Part shown: positions 16,400 through 22,362 of the stretch, in pieces
How positions within the stretch are numbered: position 1 is the stretch's first letter
Layout: each line of letters starts with the position of its first letter
The notes under the pieces: model-generated
Told to the model about the DNA's origin: nothing
Database searches by the model: none
The model's input: the letters and a program-made list of their open reading frames with translations, nothing else
NCBI GenBank assembly: GCA_017432445.1
Contig: JAFRJC010000001.1
Location: 1-38,053, forward strand
DNA length: 38,053 bases
Direction of reading: 5' to 3'
Source: Eggerthellaceae bacterium
Lineage (GTDB): Bacteria > Actinomycetota > Coriobacteriia > Coriobacteriales > Eggerthellaceae
Program-made: the position numbers and the translations under genes

Positions 16400-16617
16400 T
16401 GACGCTTCAGATAATTTTCAAGGATGCCAAAAGGTACGCTTGCATACGCCGGAAGATCGAAAAGATTGCGCAGCGTTTAAAAATCACATTCGATGAAGCT
16501 GCAATCTTGTGCCTGAAAGGTGCTTCCACCCAAGTCGGCATGATTGGAATCACCGCGAAAAAGCGCGTTTTTTTGATACCGAAAGGTGGAAGCACCCGTG
16601 GAAAGGCGGTGAAGTGA
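16399..16617 (+). CDS. Small protein of unknown function containing two operator-like sites
   Basis: This 72-residue basic protein (LQIIFKDAKRYACIRRKIEK, then AQRLKITFDEAAILCLKG) has no recognised family. The helical middle could be a helix-turn-helix-like or RHH-like fold, but this is weak. Its start codon shares the last base of the preceding TAA. The codons for KGAST (16516-16530) and KGGST (16582-16596) hold the two inverted copies of the 12-bp dyad also found in the promoter. The repeats may therefore be selected at the DNA or RNA level rather than for the peptide. Its own stop shares a base with the next ATG. Confidence 0.6.
   Translation: MTLQIIFKDAKRYACIRRKIEKIAQRLKITFDEAAILCLKGASTQVGMIGITAKKRVFLIPKGGSTRGKAVK
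16519..16530. promoter_or_regulatory. Operator-like dyad, copy 2 (inverted)
   Basis: GGTGCTTCCACC is the exact reverse complement of the promoter copy. It lies in the coding sequence of the second island gene, 54 bases before copy 3. Confidence 0.55.
16585..16596. promoter_or_regulatory. Operator-like dyad GGTGGAAGCACC, copy 3
   Basis: Copy 3 is identical to the promoter copy and inverted relative to copy 2. In mRNA, copies 2 and 3 could also pair into a 12-bp stem (15 bp if flanking AAA/TTT-like bases are ignored) around a 54-base loop. Confidence 0.55.
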
Positions 16618-16712
16618 TGGAGTTCATCTTGATCGGTTTCATGTGGTTCGGAATCGGCGTGTATGCCGGAATCCACATCGCGGAGAGCCGCCGGAAAGGA
16701 GGCGAGGAATGA
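16617..16712 (+). CDS. 31-aa single-pass membrane protein
   Basis: The short frame encodes EFILIGFMWFGIGVYAGIHI (residues 2-21), one transmembrane helix, then a basic tail ESRRKGGEE. It overlaps the preceding stop by one base and the following start by ATGA, so it is embedded in a coupled operon, which supports it as a real gene despite its size. The last codons double as the Shine-Dalgarno of the next gene (GGAGGCGAGG). Function unknown; small phage and plasmid membrane proteins of this form are common. Confidence 0.65.
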   Translation: MEFILIGFMWFGIGVYAGIHIAESRRKGGEE

Positions 16713-16714
16713 GC
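16698..16714 (+). promoter_or_regulatory. Junction block 1: shared tail codons, Shine-Dalgarno and start
   Basis: GGAGGCGAGGAATGAGC encodes the final GGEE of the 31-aa protein and also supplies the Shine-Dalgarno and ATG (16709) of the next gene. The identical 17-mer occurs at 18174-18190, and a one-base variant of its first 15 bases at 17584-17598. Confidence 0.8.
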
Positions 16715-17281
16715 AGGAAACGCACAGGTGGTATCGGTCGCGAGGGGTCGCGACCCTCCCGGGGAAAGGGTGTGCGCAAGCTGTCAGCAACCTGTTCGCG
16801 GGATGTTGACAAGTCCGAAAATCGGCGCCCCAGTTCATCGCCCTCGCGCGCGCGTGAAAATACCCCTACGTACCCTACGTCGGTATCTAAAGATACCAGT
16901 AATAGCACCGTACGGTTAACGGGCGCGCCCGCGCGTACGCACGCGAAGGGCGAGAGGCGCGGCGGCAATCCGTCATACAGGAGCTGGCGCCGCAAGAAGT
17001 TCGGCGGCGACTTCGACCCGATCGCCGTTGCCGTTGACGAGGCGGTGCGCGCGTTCAGCCGTAAGGACCCGGAGCGCGACCGCGCCGTGTGGCTGAGTGT
17101 CGCCAACCAGATCGGAGAGGGCGCATTCCGGGCAAAGATGCGGCAGATGCAAGCGCAGATCGAACAGTCAAGAGAAGCCTGCGCGCCGATCCAAAACAAG
17201 GCGGCTTACTTTCAGGGCCTCTTGAACCGGTACACCGAGCATCACACCGACAGCACGAAAGGAGCATCATGTACACAGTAG
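16709..17281 (+). CDS. Basic protein with disordered N-terminus, possibly replication-related
   Basis: This 190-residue protein has a long Ser/Arg/Thr-rich, probably disordered N-terminal half (about 1-90). A folded C-terminal half (about 100-180) contains FDPIAVAVDEAVRAFSRKDP, DRAVWLSVANQIGEGAF and IQNKAAYFQGLLNRY. The C-terminal pattern of a helical 'AVWLSVANQIGE...NKAAYFQGLLNR' region is reminiscent of the ends of phage and plasmid replication organisers; this is a resemblance, not an identification. Within the disordered part the DNA has CCTACGTACCCTACGT-type repetition and a GGTATC-TAAA-GATACC dyad (16882-16897), which might be a binding site inside the gene. It overlaps the next gene's start at 17269. 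Confidence 0.6.
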   Translation: MSRKRTGGIGREGSRPSRGKGVRKLSATCSRDVDKSENRRPSSSPSRARENTPTYPTSVSKDTSNSTVRLTGAPARTHAKGERRGGNPSYRSWRRKKFGGDFDPIAVAVDEAVRAFSRKDPERDRAVWLSVANQIGEGAFRAKMRQMQAQIEQSREACAPIQNKAAYFQGLLNRYTEHHTDSTKGASCTQ

Positions 17282-17469
17282 CGATTGCAATCAGCCATGA
17301 AGACATGAAAACTGTCTATGACACCCTCAACGGAAGGATTAGCTACGGCTATTTCACCTCAATGAAAGAGCAGACCGAAAGGGCAAAAGAGATTATCATG
17401 GAAATTTGGACCATTGCCACAAGTCACGATTACGCACTTGTGACCGGCAGGGACGACAACAACACCTAA
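17269..17469 (+). CDS. Small island protein of unknown function
   Basis: This 66-residue protein (MYTVAIAISHEDMKTVYDTL, then ISYGYFTSMKEQTERAKEII) looks like a compact alpha/beta fold. It has an excellent Shine-Dalgarno (AAAGGAGC) seven bases before its ATG and overlaps the end of the preceding gene by 13 bases. No family was recognised. Confidence 0.65.
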   Translation: MYTVAIAISHEDMKTVYDTLNGRISYGYFTSMKEQTERAKEIIMEIWTIATSHDYALVTGRDDNNT

Positions 17470-17481
17470 AAAGGAGCAAGC

Positions 17482-17598
17482 ATGAACGAAGCGATAGAGT
17501 GGGCGGCGTACATCGCGCAGGTGAACGCCATCGAGACGGCAAAGGCACTCGCCGCGCAACGCGCGGAAGAGGCCGCAAAGGAAGGAGGCGAGGGATGA
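17482..17598 (+). CDS. 38-aa helical island protein
   Basis: The short frame encodes NEAIEWAAYIAQVNAIETAK followed by ALAAQRAEEAAKEGGEG, almost certainly one alpha helix. AAAAAGGAGCAAGC precedes the ATG and the stop overlaps the next start by ATGA, so it is embedded in the operon. Its terminal GGEG codons are junction block 2. Function unknown. Confidence 0.6.
   Translation: MNEAIEWAAYIAQVNAIETAKALAAQRAEEAAKEGGEG
17584..17598 (+). promoter_or_regulatory. Junction block 2: shared tail codons, Shine-Dalgarno and start
   Basis: GGAGGCGAGGGATGA differs from the first 15 bases of blocks 1 and 3 by one base. It encodes GGEG at the end of the 38-aa protein and drives the ATG at 17595. Confidence 0.75.
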
Positions 17599-18188
17599 TA
17601 GAGAGCGAAATAGCGAAAAAACTCGCCGAGCATAAGAGGTGGCTTGAAAGCTACGGTCAAAACGGGGAGCGCGCGGTTTTTCGGTACGAGGATTTGCGGG
17701 GCGCGGACTTGCGGTACGAGGATTTGCGTGGCGCGGACTTTCAGGGCGCGGATTTGCGGTTCGCGGATTTGACGCACGCGGTTTTGACGCACGCGGTTTT
17801 TCGGGAAGCGAATTTGATGCAAGCGGACTTGACGCGCGCGGATTTGCGGAAAGCGGATATGTGGAAAGCGGATTTGCGGGGCGCGGATTTGCGGTTCGCG
17901 GATTTGACGCGCGCGGATTTGCGGAAAGCGGATTTGCGGGAAGCGAATTTGGACTTCTCCTGCCTGCCCCTTTGGTGCGGCTCGCTTGACGTCAAGATCG
18001 ATGTACGAATCGCCGAACAGTTGATGTACCACGCGTTATGTGCGATGAAGAGCGTGAAGGGTGACGCGTATGTGGAGGCGGTGCTTGCGAACAAGGATTG
18101 CATTCGCCTTGCCAACCGCTTTCATCGTGTAGATGAGTGCGGGAAGATTAAAAAGCCTGCCAAGTCGAAGGAAGGAGGCGAGGAATGA
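17595..18188 (+). CDS. Pentapeptide-repeat protein of phage type
   Basis: This 197-residue protein contains about 20 consecutive A(D/N)LXX pentapeptides (residues about 27-126: GADLR, FADLT, RADLR, KADLR, EANLD and so on), which build a right-handed square beta-helix. It is preceded by a short helical cap (IESEIAKKLAEHKRWLES). The C-terminal domain, LWCGSLDVKIDVRIAEQLMY followed by a helical region and NRFHRVDECGK, is the extra domain that accompanies pentapeptide repeats in many gut phage and prophage proteins. Its role there is unknown; DNA mimicry or a structural part are possibilities, as in the gyrase-protecting Qnr and MfpA proteins. The DNA repeats at 15-bp steps (GCGGATTTGCGG-like), so repeat number may vary. 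It is flanked by junction blocks 2 and 3. Confidence 0.85.
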   Translation: MIESEIAKKLAEHKRWLESYGQNGERAVFRYEDLRGADLRYEDLRGADFQGADLRFADLTHAVLTHAVFREANLMQADLTRADLRKADMWKADLRGADLRFADLTRADLRKADLREANLDFSCLPLWCGSLDVKIDVRIAEQLMYHALCAMKSVKGDAYVEAVLANKDCIRLANRFHRVDECGKIKKPAKSKEGGEE

Positions 18189-18190
18189 GC
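18174..18190 (+). promoter_or_regulatory. Junction block 3: shared tail codons, Shine-Dalgarno and start
   Basis: GGAGGCGAGGAATGAGC is identical to block 1, encoding GGEE at the end of the pentapeptide protein and starting the next gene at 18185. Confidence 0.8.
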
Positions 18191-18538
18191 GAGAGAGAAT
18201 GCAAAATCCCACCGGGCGCTCCGTCGGCAAAACAGCTTTGGCAAGAGCTGATGGATATGTCCTTCAGCAACAGGCTGAAAGGCAACGAAAGGACGGCGGC
18301 GTTCCTGAAAGATGTCGCCACAAAGATCGAGTCGGCGGTGCTGTCAGATACTCTCGTCGTTAGGCTCTTCGTCAGCGACGCAATTCATATGTACATGGAG
18401 CTGTACCGATTTGCGGCGACCGAAGATGACGAGAGACTTCTGAAGTACAAAGCCAACGTCGCCAACAGTTGGCTGGAGTCCAACTTCTGGCCGACAGTAC
18501 CGCTGACTTGGTGCAAGGAGAAGGAGCCGCTTGTATGA
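18185..18538 (+). CDS. Helical island protein of unknown function
   Basis: This 117-residue protein is mostly helical (KQLWQELMDMSFSNRLKGNE, then FLKDVATKIESAVLSDTLVV). It starts in junction block 3 and ends in an ATGA overlap with the next gene. It was not recognised; the size and context fit phage early-region proteins. Confidence 0.65.
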   Translation: MSERECKIPPGAPSAKQLWQELMDMSFSNRLKGNERTAAFLKDVATKIESAVLSDTLVVRLFVSDAIHMYMELYRFAATEDDERLLKYKANVANSWLESNFWPTVPLTWCKEKEPLV

Positions 18539-18918
18539 GAAGGTCAATCCCGATTTCTACAGCACTCACGATGCTTGACGACGGAGACAAGTCGCACTTG
18601 TTCACTGACGGCGGCAAAGGTGCGAAAGACATCATCGACCACATAGACGGAGAGGACGAATGGACGTACGATCAGAGACGGCGCTATCTCGCGGCGAGGG
18701 AAAAGGTTCGTCGGCAGATGCCGTGGTGCCTGACAACGTTCGCGCAGATAATCCAGAACGGGAGCGAACGGCAAACGAGCATAATGAACTTAGCGCTGAT
18801 GAAGTACCGCCAACGTGGGAAGACGCAAAAAAGGAGTATTACCGTCACCGGAGGCAGCTCTTGCATCTCTTCGGCGTGCACGAATCTGTCGGCAAGTCCA
18901 AGCACTCCGAAGGGGTGA
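18535..18918 (+). CDS. Island protein overlapping a second frame
   Basis: The frame starts at the ATGA overlap (18535), with GGAGAAGGAG upstream, and encodes 127 residues. The first two thirds look like ordinary protein (STALTMLDDGDKSHLFTDGG, then EDEWTYDQRRRYLAAREKVR). The last 35 residues (TQKRSITVTGGSSCISSACT) are Ser/Thr-rich and less convincing, while in the same stretch the frame of 18660-18956 looks better. Either the two genes overlap by more than 250 bases or a frameshift joins the first half of this frame to the second half of the other. Function unknown. Confidence 0.55.
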   Translation: MRRSIPISTALTMLDDGDKSHLFTDGGKGAKDIIDHIDGEDEWTYDQRRRYLAAREKVRRQMPWCLTTFAQIIQNGSERQTSIMNLALMKYRQRGKTQKRSITVTGGSSCISSACTNLSASPSTPKG

Positions 18919-18956
18919 AAAAGGGCGAGAATCCACACGCGGCAAAAAAAAGTTAA
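18660..18956 (+). CDS. Overlapping reading frame with convincing C-terminal half
   Basis: From ATG 18660 this frame encodes 98 residues. The C-terminal half (SADEVPPTWEDAKKEYYRHR, then LLHLFGVHESVGKSKHSE) is highly protein-like; the N-terminal part overlaps the previous gene and is Arg/Glu-rich. No Shine-Dalgarno is evident at 18660. It ends 25 bases before a strong terminator, as expected for the last gene of the operon. It may be translated by coupling or by frameshifting from 18535. Confidence 0.5.
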   Translation: MDVRSETALSRGEGKGSSADAVVPDNVRADNPERERTANEHNELSADEVPPTWEDAKKEYYRHRRQLLHLFGVHESVGKSKHSEGVKKGENPHAAKKS

Positions 18957-18981
18957 ATTTGTTGTAAAACGCCCTATTCAT

Positions 18982-19015
18982 GCGGGTGCGGACGATGTTC
19001 CGCACCCGCTTTTTT
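18982..19015 (+). terminator. Rho-independent terminator of the island operon
   Basis: GCGGGTGCGGA (18982-18992) and TCCGCACCCGC (18999-19009) form a perfect 11-bp stem with loop CGATGT, followed by six T (19010-19015). It is the clearest terminator in the window and closes the unit that starts at 16086. Confidence 0.93.
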
Positions 19016-19164
19016 GTCGTTTTGGTGTCCCTATGTTGGTGTTTTGGTGACAAGATGTGAGGGGACGTGTTTTTCGCGGTGCGTCTGCGGGCCGAGGTGG
19101 CCGAGAATGTTCCGCGACACGATCCCCGCAAGCAAACAACAAACCAACCAACAAGGAACAGGAA

Positions 19165-19650
19165 ATGAGCAAGAAACGCAATTCACCATATGTCGATTGC
19201 GACATAGACTGGGACAACGAGTGCGAAATCAAGATCAAGCGCGGCGGCGGAGGTGGTGCGCTCCACAGGATGATACCTACTCGCGGCGTCGTCACGATTG
19301 ACGCGACCGCAATCTTGGATTCGGTCAAGGAGCAGATGCGCAAGGGATACGACGTGCGGCTGACGTGCGGCGGCGAGGAGGCCGTGAGGTTCTTCCCGTT
19401 CGCCTCGGCAGACTGCAAGAGCATCCTCGTCCGCATACAGCCTCTCGGCTCGGCGGCGGACTGGCTGAAGGACAAGAAGATCACCGTGAAGCATTGCGGC
19501 GAGAAGAAGTCCAGCAGAGAGGTCGACGAGCTGTACCGCGAGGCGAGGTTGAAGGACCACAGGGCCCCCGACTACGTCACGCCCGACACGATGGTGACTT
19601 GCCCGAACTGCTCGTACCAGTTCCGCGTTGGAAGGCCGAACAAGGAGTAA
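19165..19650 (+). CDS. Island protein of unknown function with CPNC motif
   Basis: This 161-residue protein contains IDWDNECEIKIKRGGGGGAL and ITVKHCGEKK, and ends with MVTCPNCSYQFRVGRPNKE. The CPNC resembles one knuckle of a zinc ribbon; other cysteines are present upstream but do not form an obvious second knuckle. ATG 19165, with AAGGAACAGGAA upstream, is preferred over ATG 19057. A roughly 150-base leader separates it from the terminator, with GGTG-rich repetition (TTTTGGTGT, TTGGTGT, TTTTGGTGAC at 19020-19050) but no clear promoter. It precedes the next gene by 8 bases. Confidence 0.65.
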   Translation: MSKKRNSPYVDCDIDWDNECEIKIKRGGGGGALHRMIPTRGVVTIDATAILDSVKEQMRKGYDVRLTCGGEEAVRFFPFASADCKSILVRIQPLGSAADWLKDKKITVKHCGEKKSSREVDELYREARLKDHRAPDYVTPDTMVTCPNCSYQFRVGRPNKE

Positions 19651-19658
19651 GAAACAAG

Positions 19659-20162
19659 ATGACAGCGAAAGAACTGAATGATATCATCGAGGAATACGTC
19701 GGGCCTGACTTTAAGGCTCCGTATCCCCTGACGAGCAACGCGAAGTACCGCGAAGCCGTGCCGGTTGTGGTGAAGCTTGCGCTTGCGAAGGCGAAAGCGT
19801 ATGACTGGGCGCGGAAGATCGGCCAAGTGTACGAAGCGCTCAACAACGCCGCAGGCGTTTACGCGCTCCAGGAGCCGGAAGCGCTCGACGAGCCGCTTAC
19901 CGAGATACGCTCCGGCGTGTTCAACTCGGTCGTGGAGATCGACGGCGTGGACTACCGCTTTACGAAGTCGGTTGGCGACCCGAAGCGCATTGACGAAGCC
20001 GCCATCACGCAGGCGTTCATGGGCGGTCTGCCGTCCACGTGGACGAAGCCGCGAACCGGCGTTGAGCTTGACAAGTCGTTTCTGCGCACTCTCACGGCGG
20101 CGCAGCTTAGGGCCAAGGGGCTTTGTCTGCCCGACAAGTACACTTGGACCGAAGACTTGTAG
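19659..20162 (+). CDS. Island protein of unknown function
   Basis: This 167-residue protein has a helical N-terminal half (KELNDIIEEYVGPDFKAPYP, then VVVKLALAKAKAYDWARKIG) and a C-terminal half with strands (GVFNSVVEIDGVDYRFTKSV). No family was recognised. The Shine-Dalgarno, AAGGAG, lies inside the end of the previous gene. The stop codon abuts a 23-bp tandem array, so the array forms the 3' end of this transcription unit or the leader of the next. Confidence 0.65.
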   Translation: MTAKELNDIIEEYVGPDFKAPYPLTSNAKYREAVPVVVKLALAKAKAYDWARKIGQVYEALNNAAGVYALQEPEALDEPLTEIRSGVFNSVVEIDGVDYRFTKSVGDPKRIDEAAITQAFMGGLPSTWTKPRTGVELDKSFLRTLTAAQLRAKGLCLPDKYTWTEDL

Positions 20163-20322
20163 CGTCAGCCCCCCAGGGGTAAGCGCGTCAGCCCCCCAGG
20201 GGTAAGCGCGTCAGCCCCCCAGGTGCAAGCGCGTCTCCCCCCCAGGGGTAAGCGCGTCTCCCCCCCAGGGGCAAGCGCGTCTCCCCCCCAGGGGTAATCG
20301 CGTCTCCCCCCCAGGGGGGTAA
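20162..20322. repeat. Tandem array, eight copies of a 23-bp unit
   Basis: Units begin at 20162 (its G is the last base of the stop codon), 20185, 20208, 20231, 20254, 20277 and 20300; the first three read GCGTCAGCCCCCC and the later ones GCGTCTCCCCCCC, each followed by AGGGGTAAGC or a near variant (AGGTGCAAGC, AGGGGCAAGC, AGGGGTAATC). Counting the end as a complete unit gives seven full copies, the last modified to AGGGGGGTAA. The array begins immediately after a stop codon and is strand-asymmetric: C-rich then G-rich in every unit. Confidence 0.9.
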
Positions 20323-20329
20323 AAATTTC

Positions 20330-20372
20330 GGCGGCGAGAGGGTTTTCAAGTCTCCCTTTACCTCTCGCCGCC
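20330..20372. promoter_or_regulatory. 12-bp inverted repeat upstream of the HU-like genes
   Basis: GGCGGCGAGAGG (20330-20341) and CCTCTCGCCGCC (20361-20372) are exact reverse complements with a 19-base loop. There is no T-tract of terminator quality. It lies 52 bases before the first HU-like start and could be an attenuating hairpin or a dyad-binding site. Confidence 0.65.
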
Positions 20373-20423
20373 TCTTATCCGCAAATGGAGGCATGTCAAA
20401 GGGAAACAGGAAGTGAACAGGAC

Positions 20424-21164
20424 ATGGCAGACAAGCCAGTCATGCTGTACACGGTGCGTCAGCAGACGAACCGTGCAACCGGTGGTGTGTTATACGTACC
20501 GGCGATAGTGGAGCGCGCAGATAGCGTTTCGCTTGAGGAAATCGTATCCAAAGCCATAGATCGCGGGCTTATCGTCGCGATCAAGCCGAACGCCGCAAAG
20601 GGCGTTGCGGACGGCGTCGCCCGCCAGATGCTCGAGGAGTTCAAGCAGGGCAACGGCGTCAAGTTCGGCGACTACTTCTACGCCCGCCTGTACCTCGACG
20701 GCACGACCGACGGCAACGGAACGCTTGTTGCCGACAGGAACGGCATCAACGTGCGGCTCTACAAGGGCGACGGCTTCAAGCTGAAGCTCGCCGACTTCTC
20801 GTGGAGCAACGTGGATTCCGGCAACATCCCCGCCGTGGATTACGCCATCTCCGACGCCGACGGCGCCCTGCGGAGCATGCTTATCCCGGGCGAGACGGTT
20901 CTCCTCAACGGAACGAACCTCTTCGCCGAGGACGATGACTCTCAGGCGGTGGAGTTTGTGGAGGTGCTTCCCGAGGGATCGACCGACACGCCCGAGACGG
21001 CTACCGTCACGGAGTTCATCGCGGCTGGCCCGAACCTTCTTTCGTTCGCGCTGCCTAACACCCTGACGGCAGGCAAGGCGTTCACGGTCCAGGCGAAGCG
21101 CACGAGGGGTGCGACCACGTTTGTCTCGAACAAGCGCGGCTGCTCCATTGTGTCCGAGGGTTAA
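20424..21164 (+). CDS. HU-like DNA-binding protein with Ig-like C-terminus, copy 1
   Basis: This 246-residue protein looks like the HU-like 'DNA-binding domain' plus DUF4469/Ig-like proteins known mainly from Bacteroidota. The N-terminal part has the HU-type pattern (SVSLEEIVSKAIDRGLIVAI, then ADGVARQMLEEFKQGNGVKF and YFYARLYLDG, about residues 29-95). The C-terminal part (about 145-246) is a beta-sandwich-like segment ending GATTFVSNKRGCSIVSEG. ATG 20424 is chosen because it starts directly before the conserved region; ATG 20385 is also in frame, and both have weak Shine-Dalgarno sites. It is followed 12 bases later by a paralogue. DNA binding is inferred from the family. Confidence 0.75.
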   Translation: MADKPVMLYTVRQQTNRATGGVLYVPAIVERADSVSLEEIVSKAIDRGLIVAIKPNAAKGVADGVARQMLEEFKQGNGVKFGDYFYARLYLDGTTDGNGTLVADRNGINVRLYKGDGFKLKLADFSWSNVDSGNIPAVDYAISDADGALRSMLIPGETVLLNGTNLFAEDDDSQAVEFVEVLPEGSTDTPETATVTEFIAAGPNLLSFALPNTLTAGKAFTVQAKRTRGATTFVSNKRGCSIVSEG

Positions 21165-21176
21165 GGAGGTATCGAC

Positions 21177-22241
21177 ATGAGTGCAAGACTTAACTATACC
21201 GTGCGTATGGCCACCGCTCCGGGCGAGACCGTTGCGAAGGCTGTGCCCGTGCTCGTCGACCGCAAGGCTCCCGTGTCTCTCACGCGGGTTGTCGAGAATG
21301 CGATTGACCGCGGCCTAATCGTGGGTCCCAAGCCTTCCGCCGCCGAGGAGATCGCCCGCGGCATCGCGGAGCAGATCTACAAGGAGTTCCAGGACGGCAA
21401 CGGGATCGCCTTCGGCAAGTACTTCTACGGCCGCCTCTACCTTGAAGGCACCGTTGACCCGAACGGCAACCTGACGAAGGCGAACAAGGTGAACGCGCGC
21501 CTGATGAAGGGCGAGGACTTCAACCTTGGGCTTGATGACTTCTCGTTCTCCTTCGAGGGCGCGGACAATCAGCCGAAGATCGACTGGCTGCTTCCTACGG
21601 GACAGGGCGACGCTCCTATTCGCAACGAGCTGGTTTCCGGCTCTGCGGTGAGCGTCCTCGGCCGCTTCCTTCACCTTGACGGCGACACCGACCGCGTGGT
21701 GTTCAAGGAGATCGGCGGCGAGGCGTCCGTGACGGTTGACACGTTCACGGCGGCGGGTCCCGATTGCCTGTCGTTCGCGTGGCCGTCGGCGCTTGTGGCC
21801 GGCAAGTCCTACGAGGTGACGGTGTACCGCACCGCCGAGGACGAGACCGAGCGCGCGTCCAACGCGAAGCGCGTCACGGTGAAGGCTGGCGCCGCGCCTA
21901 CGGGCCCGGAGCTGACTGGCGTCCACGCGCCCGGCATCGAGTCGCCGATGATCCGCGTTGAGAGCAGCGTCTGGTTCGACGGCACCGGCCTTGACGGCTG
22001 GACTGCGGGCCGCGACTCCATCTGGTGCAAGAACAACCGCGCCGAGGAGGCCGAGTTCGTGCGCCTTGACGGCGACGGCACCGGCGCTGCGGTCGAGTTC
22101 GACGGCGGCATGCTGAAGGCTGACGAGGGCGCGTGGAGCGTTCTCACCGACCTCGGCATCGTCGAGGGCAGCGAGGTGCGCTTCAAGGTGACCATCAACG
22201 GCCAGTCCGCCGAGATCGTCGCCACCGTCGCCGAGGCGTAA
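21177..22241 (+). CDS. HU-like DNA-binding protein with extended C-terminus, copy 2
   Basis: This 354-residue paralogue of the preceding protein shares the same order of blocks (APVSLTRVVENAIDRGLIVG, then AEEIARGIAEQIYKEFQDGN and YFYGRLYLEG; TFTAAGPDCLSFAWPSALVA matches EFIAAGPNLLSFALPNTLTA). It carries about 110 additional residues (from about 240: GPELTGVHAPGIESPMIRVE to the end) forming another beta-rich domain. Shine-Dalgarno AAGGAGG lies eight bases before the ATG. The tandem arrangement shows a duplication followed by domain gain or loss. Confidence 0.75.
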   Translation: MSARLNYTVRMATAPGETVAKAVPVLVDRKAPVSLTRVVENAIDRGLIVGPKPSAAEEIARGIAEQIYKEFQDGNGIAFGKYFYGRLYLEGTVDPNGNLTKANKVNARLMKGEDFNLGLDDFSFSFEGADNQPKIDWLLPTGQGDAPIRNELVSGSAVSVLGRFLHLDGDTDRVVFKEIGGEASVTVDTFTAAGPDCLSFAWPSALVAGKSYEVTVYRTAEDETERASNAKRVTVKAGAAPTGPELTGVHAPGIESPMIRVESSVWFDGTGLDGWTAGRDSIWCKNNRAEEAEFVRLDGDGTGAAVEFDGGMLKADEGAWSVLTDLGIVEGSEVRFKVTINGQSAEIVATVAEA

Positions 22242-22266
22242 GCCTTAATCGCGACTGCGCACGCAA

Positions 22267-22326
22267 GGCGCGCTTCTTTTCACCTGCCACAATTCATGAG
22301 TGGGAGACGTTGAAACGAAGCGCGCC
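22267..22326. promoter_or_regulatory. 10-bp inverted repeat between HU-like copy 2 and the small membrane protein
   Basis: GGCGCGCTTC (22267-22276) and GAAGCGCGCC (22317-22326) are exact reverse complements with a 40-base loop. No T-tract follows directly. It may act as an mRNA processing or attenuating hairpin. Confidence 0.55.
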
Positions 22327-22362
22327 GAGCGTGCCTTTTCCCGTTTTTAACTGGAGATTATT

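Noticed and set aside
16169..16617. Toxin-antitoxin pair formed by the first two island genes.
   Set aside because: Size and overlap would fit, but neither protein shows a toxin fold or catalytic motif that could be recognised; a regulator pair is equally likely.
20162..20322. CRISPR array or coding repeat.
   Set aside because: Units are directly adjacent with no spacers, and a 23-bp period breaks any reading frame each unit.
20330..20380. Rho-independent terminator after the 23-bp array.
   Set aside because: The stem is strong but is followed by TCTTATCC, not a T-tract, and the loop is long; kept only as an inverted repeat.
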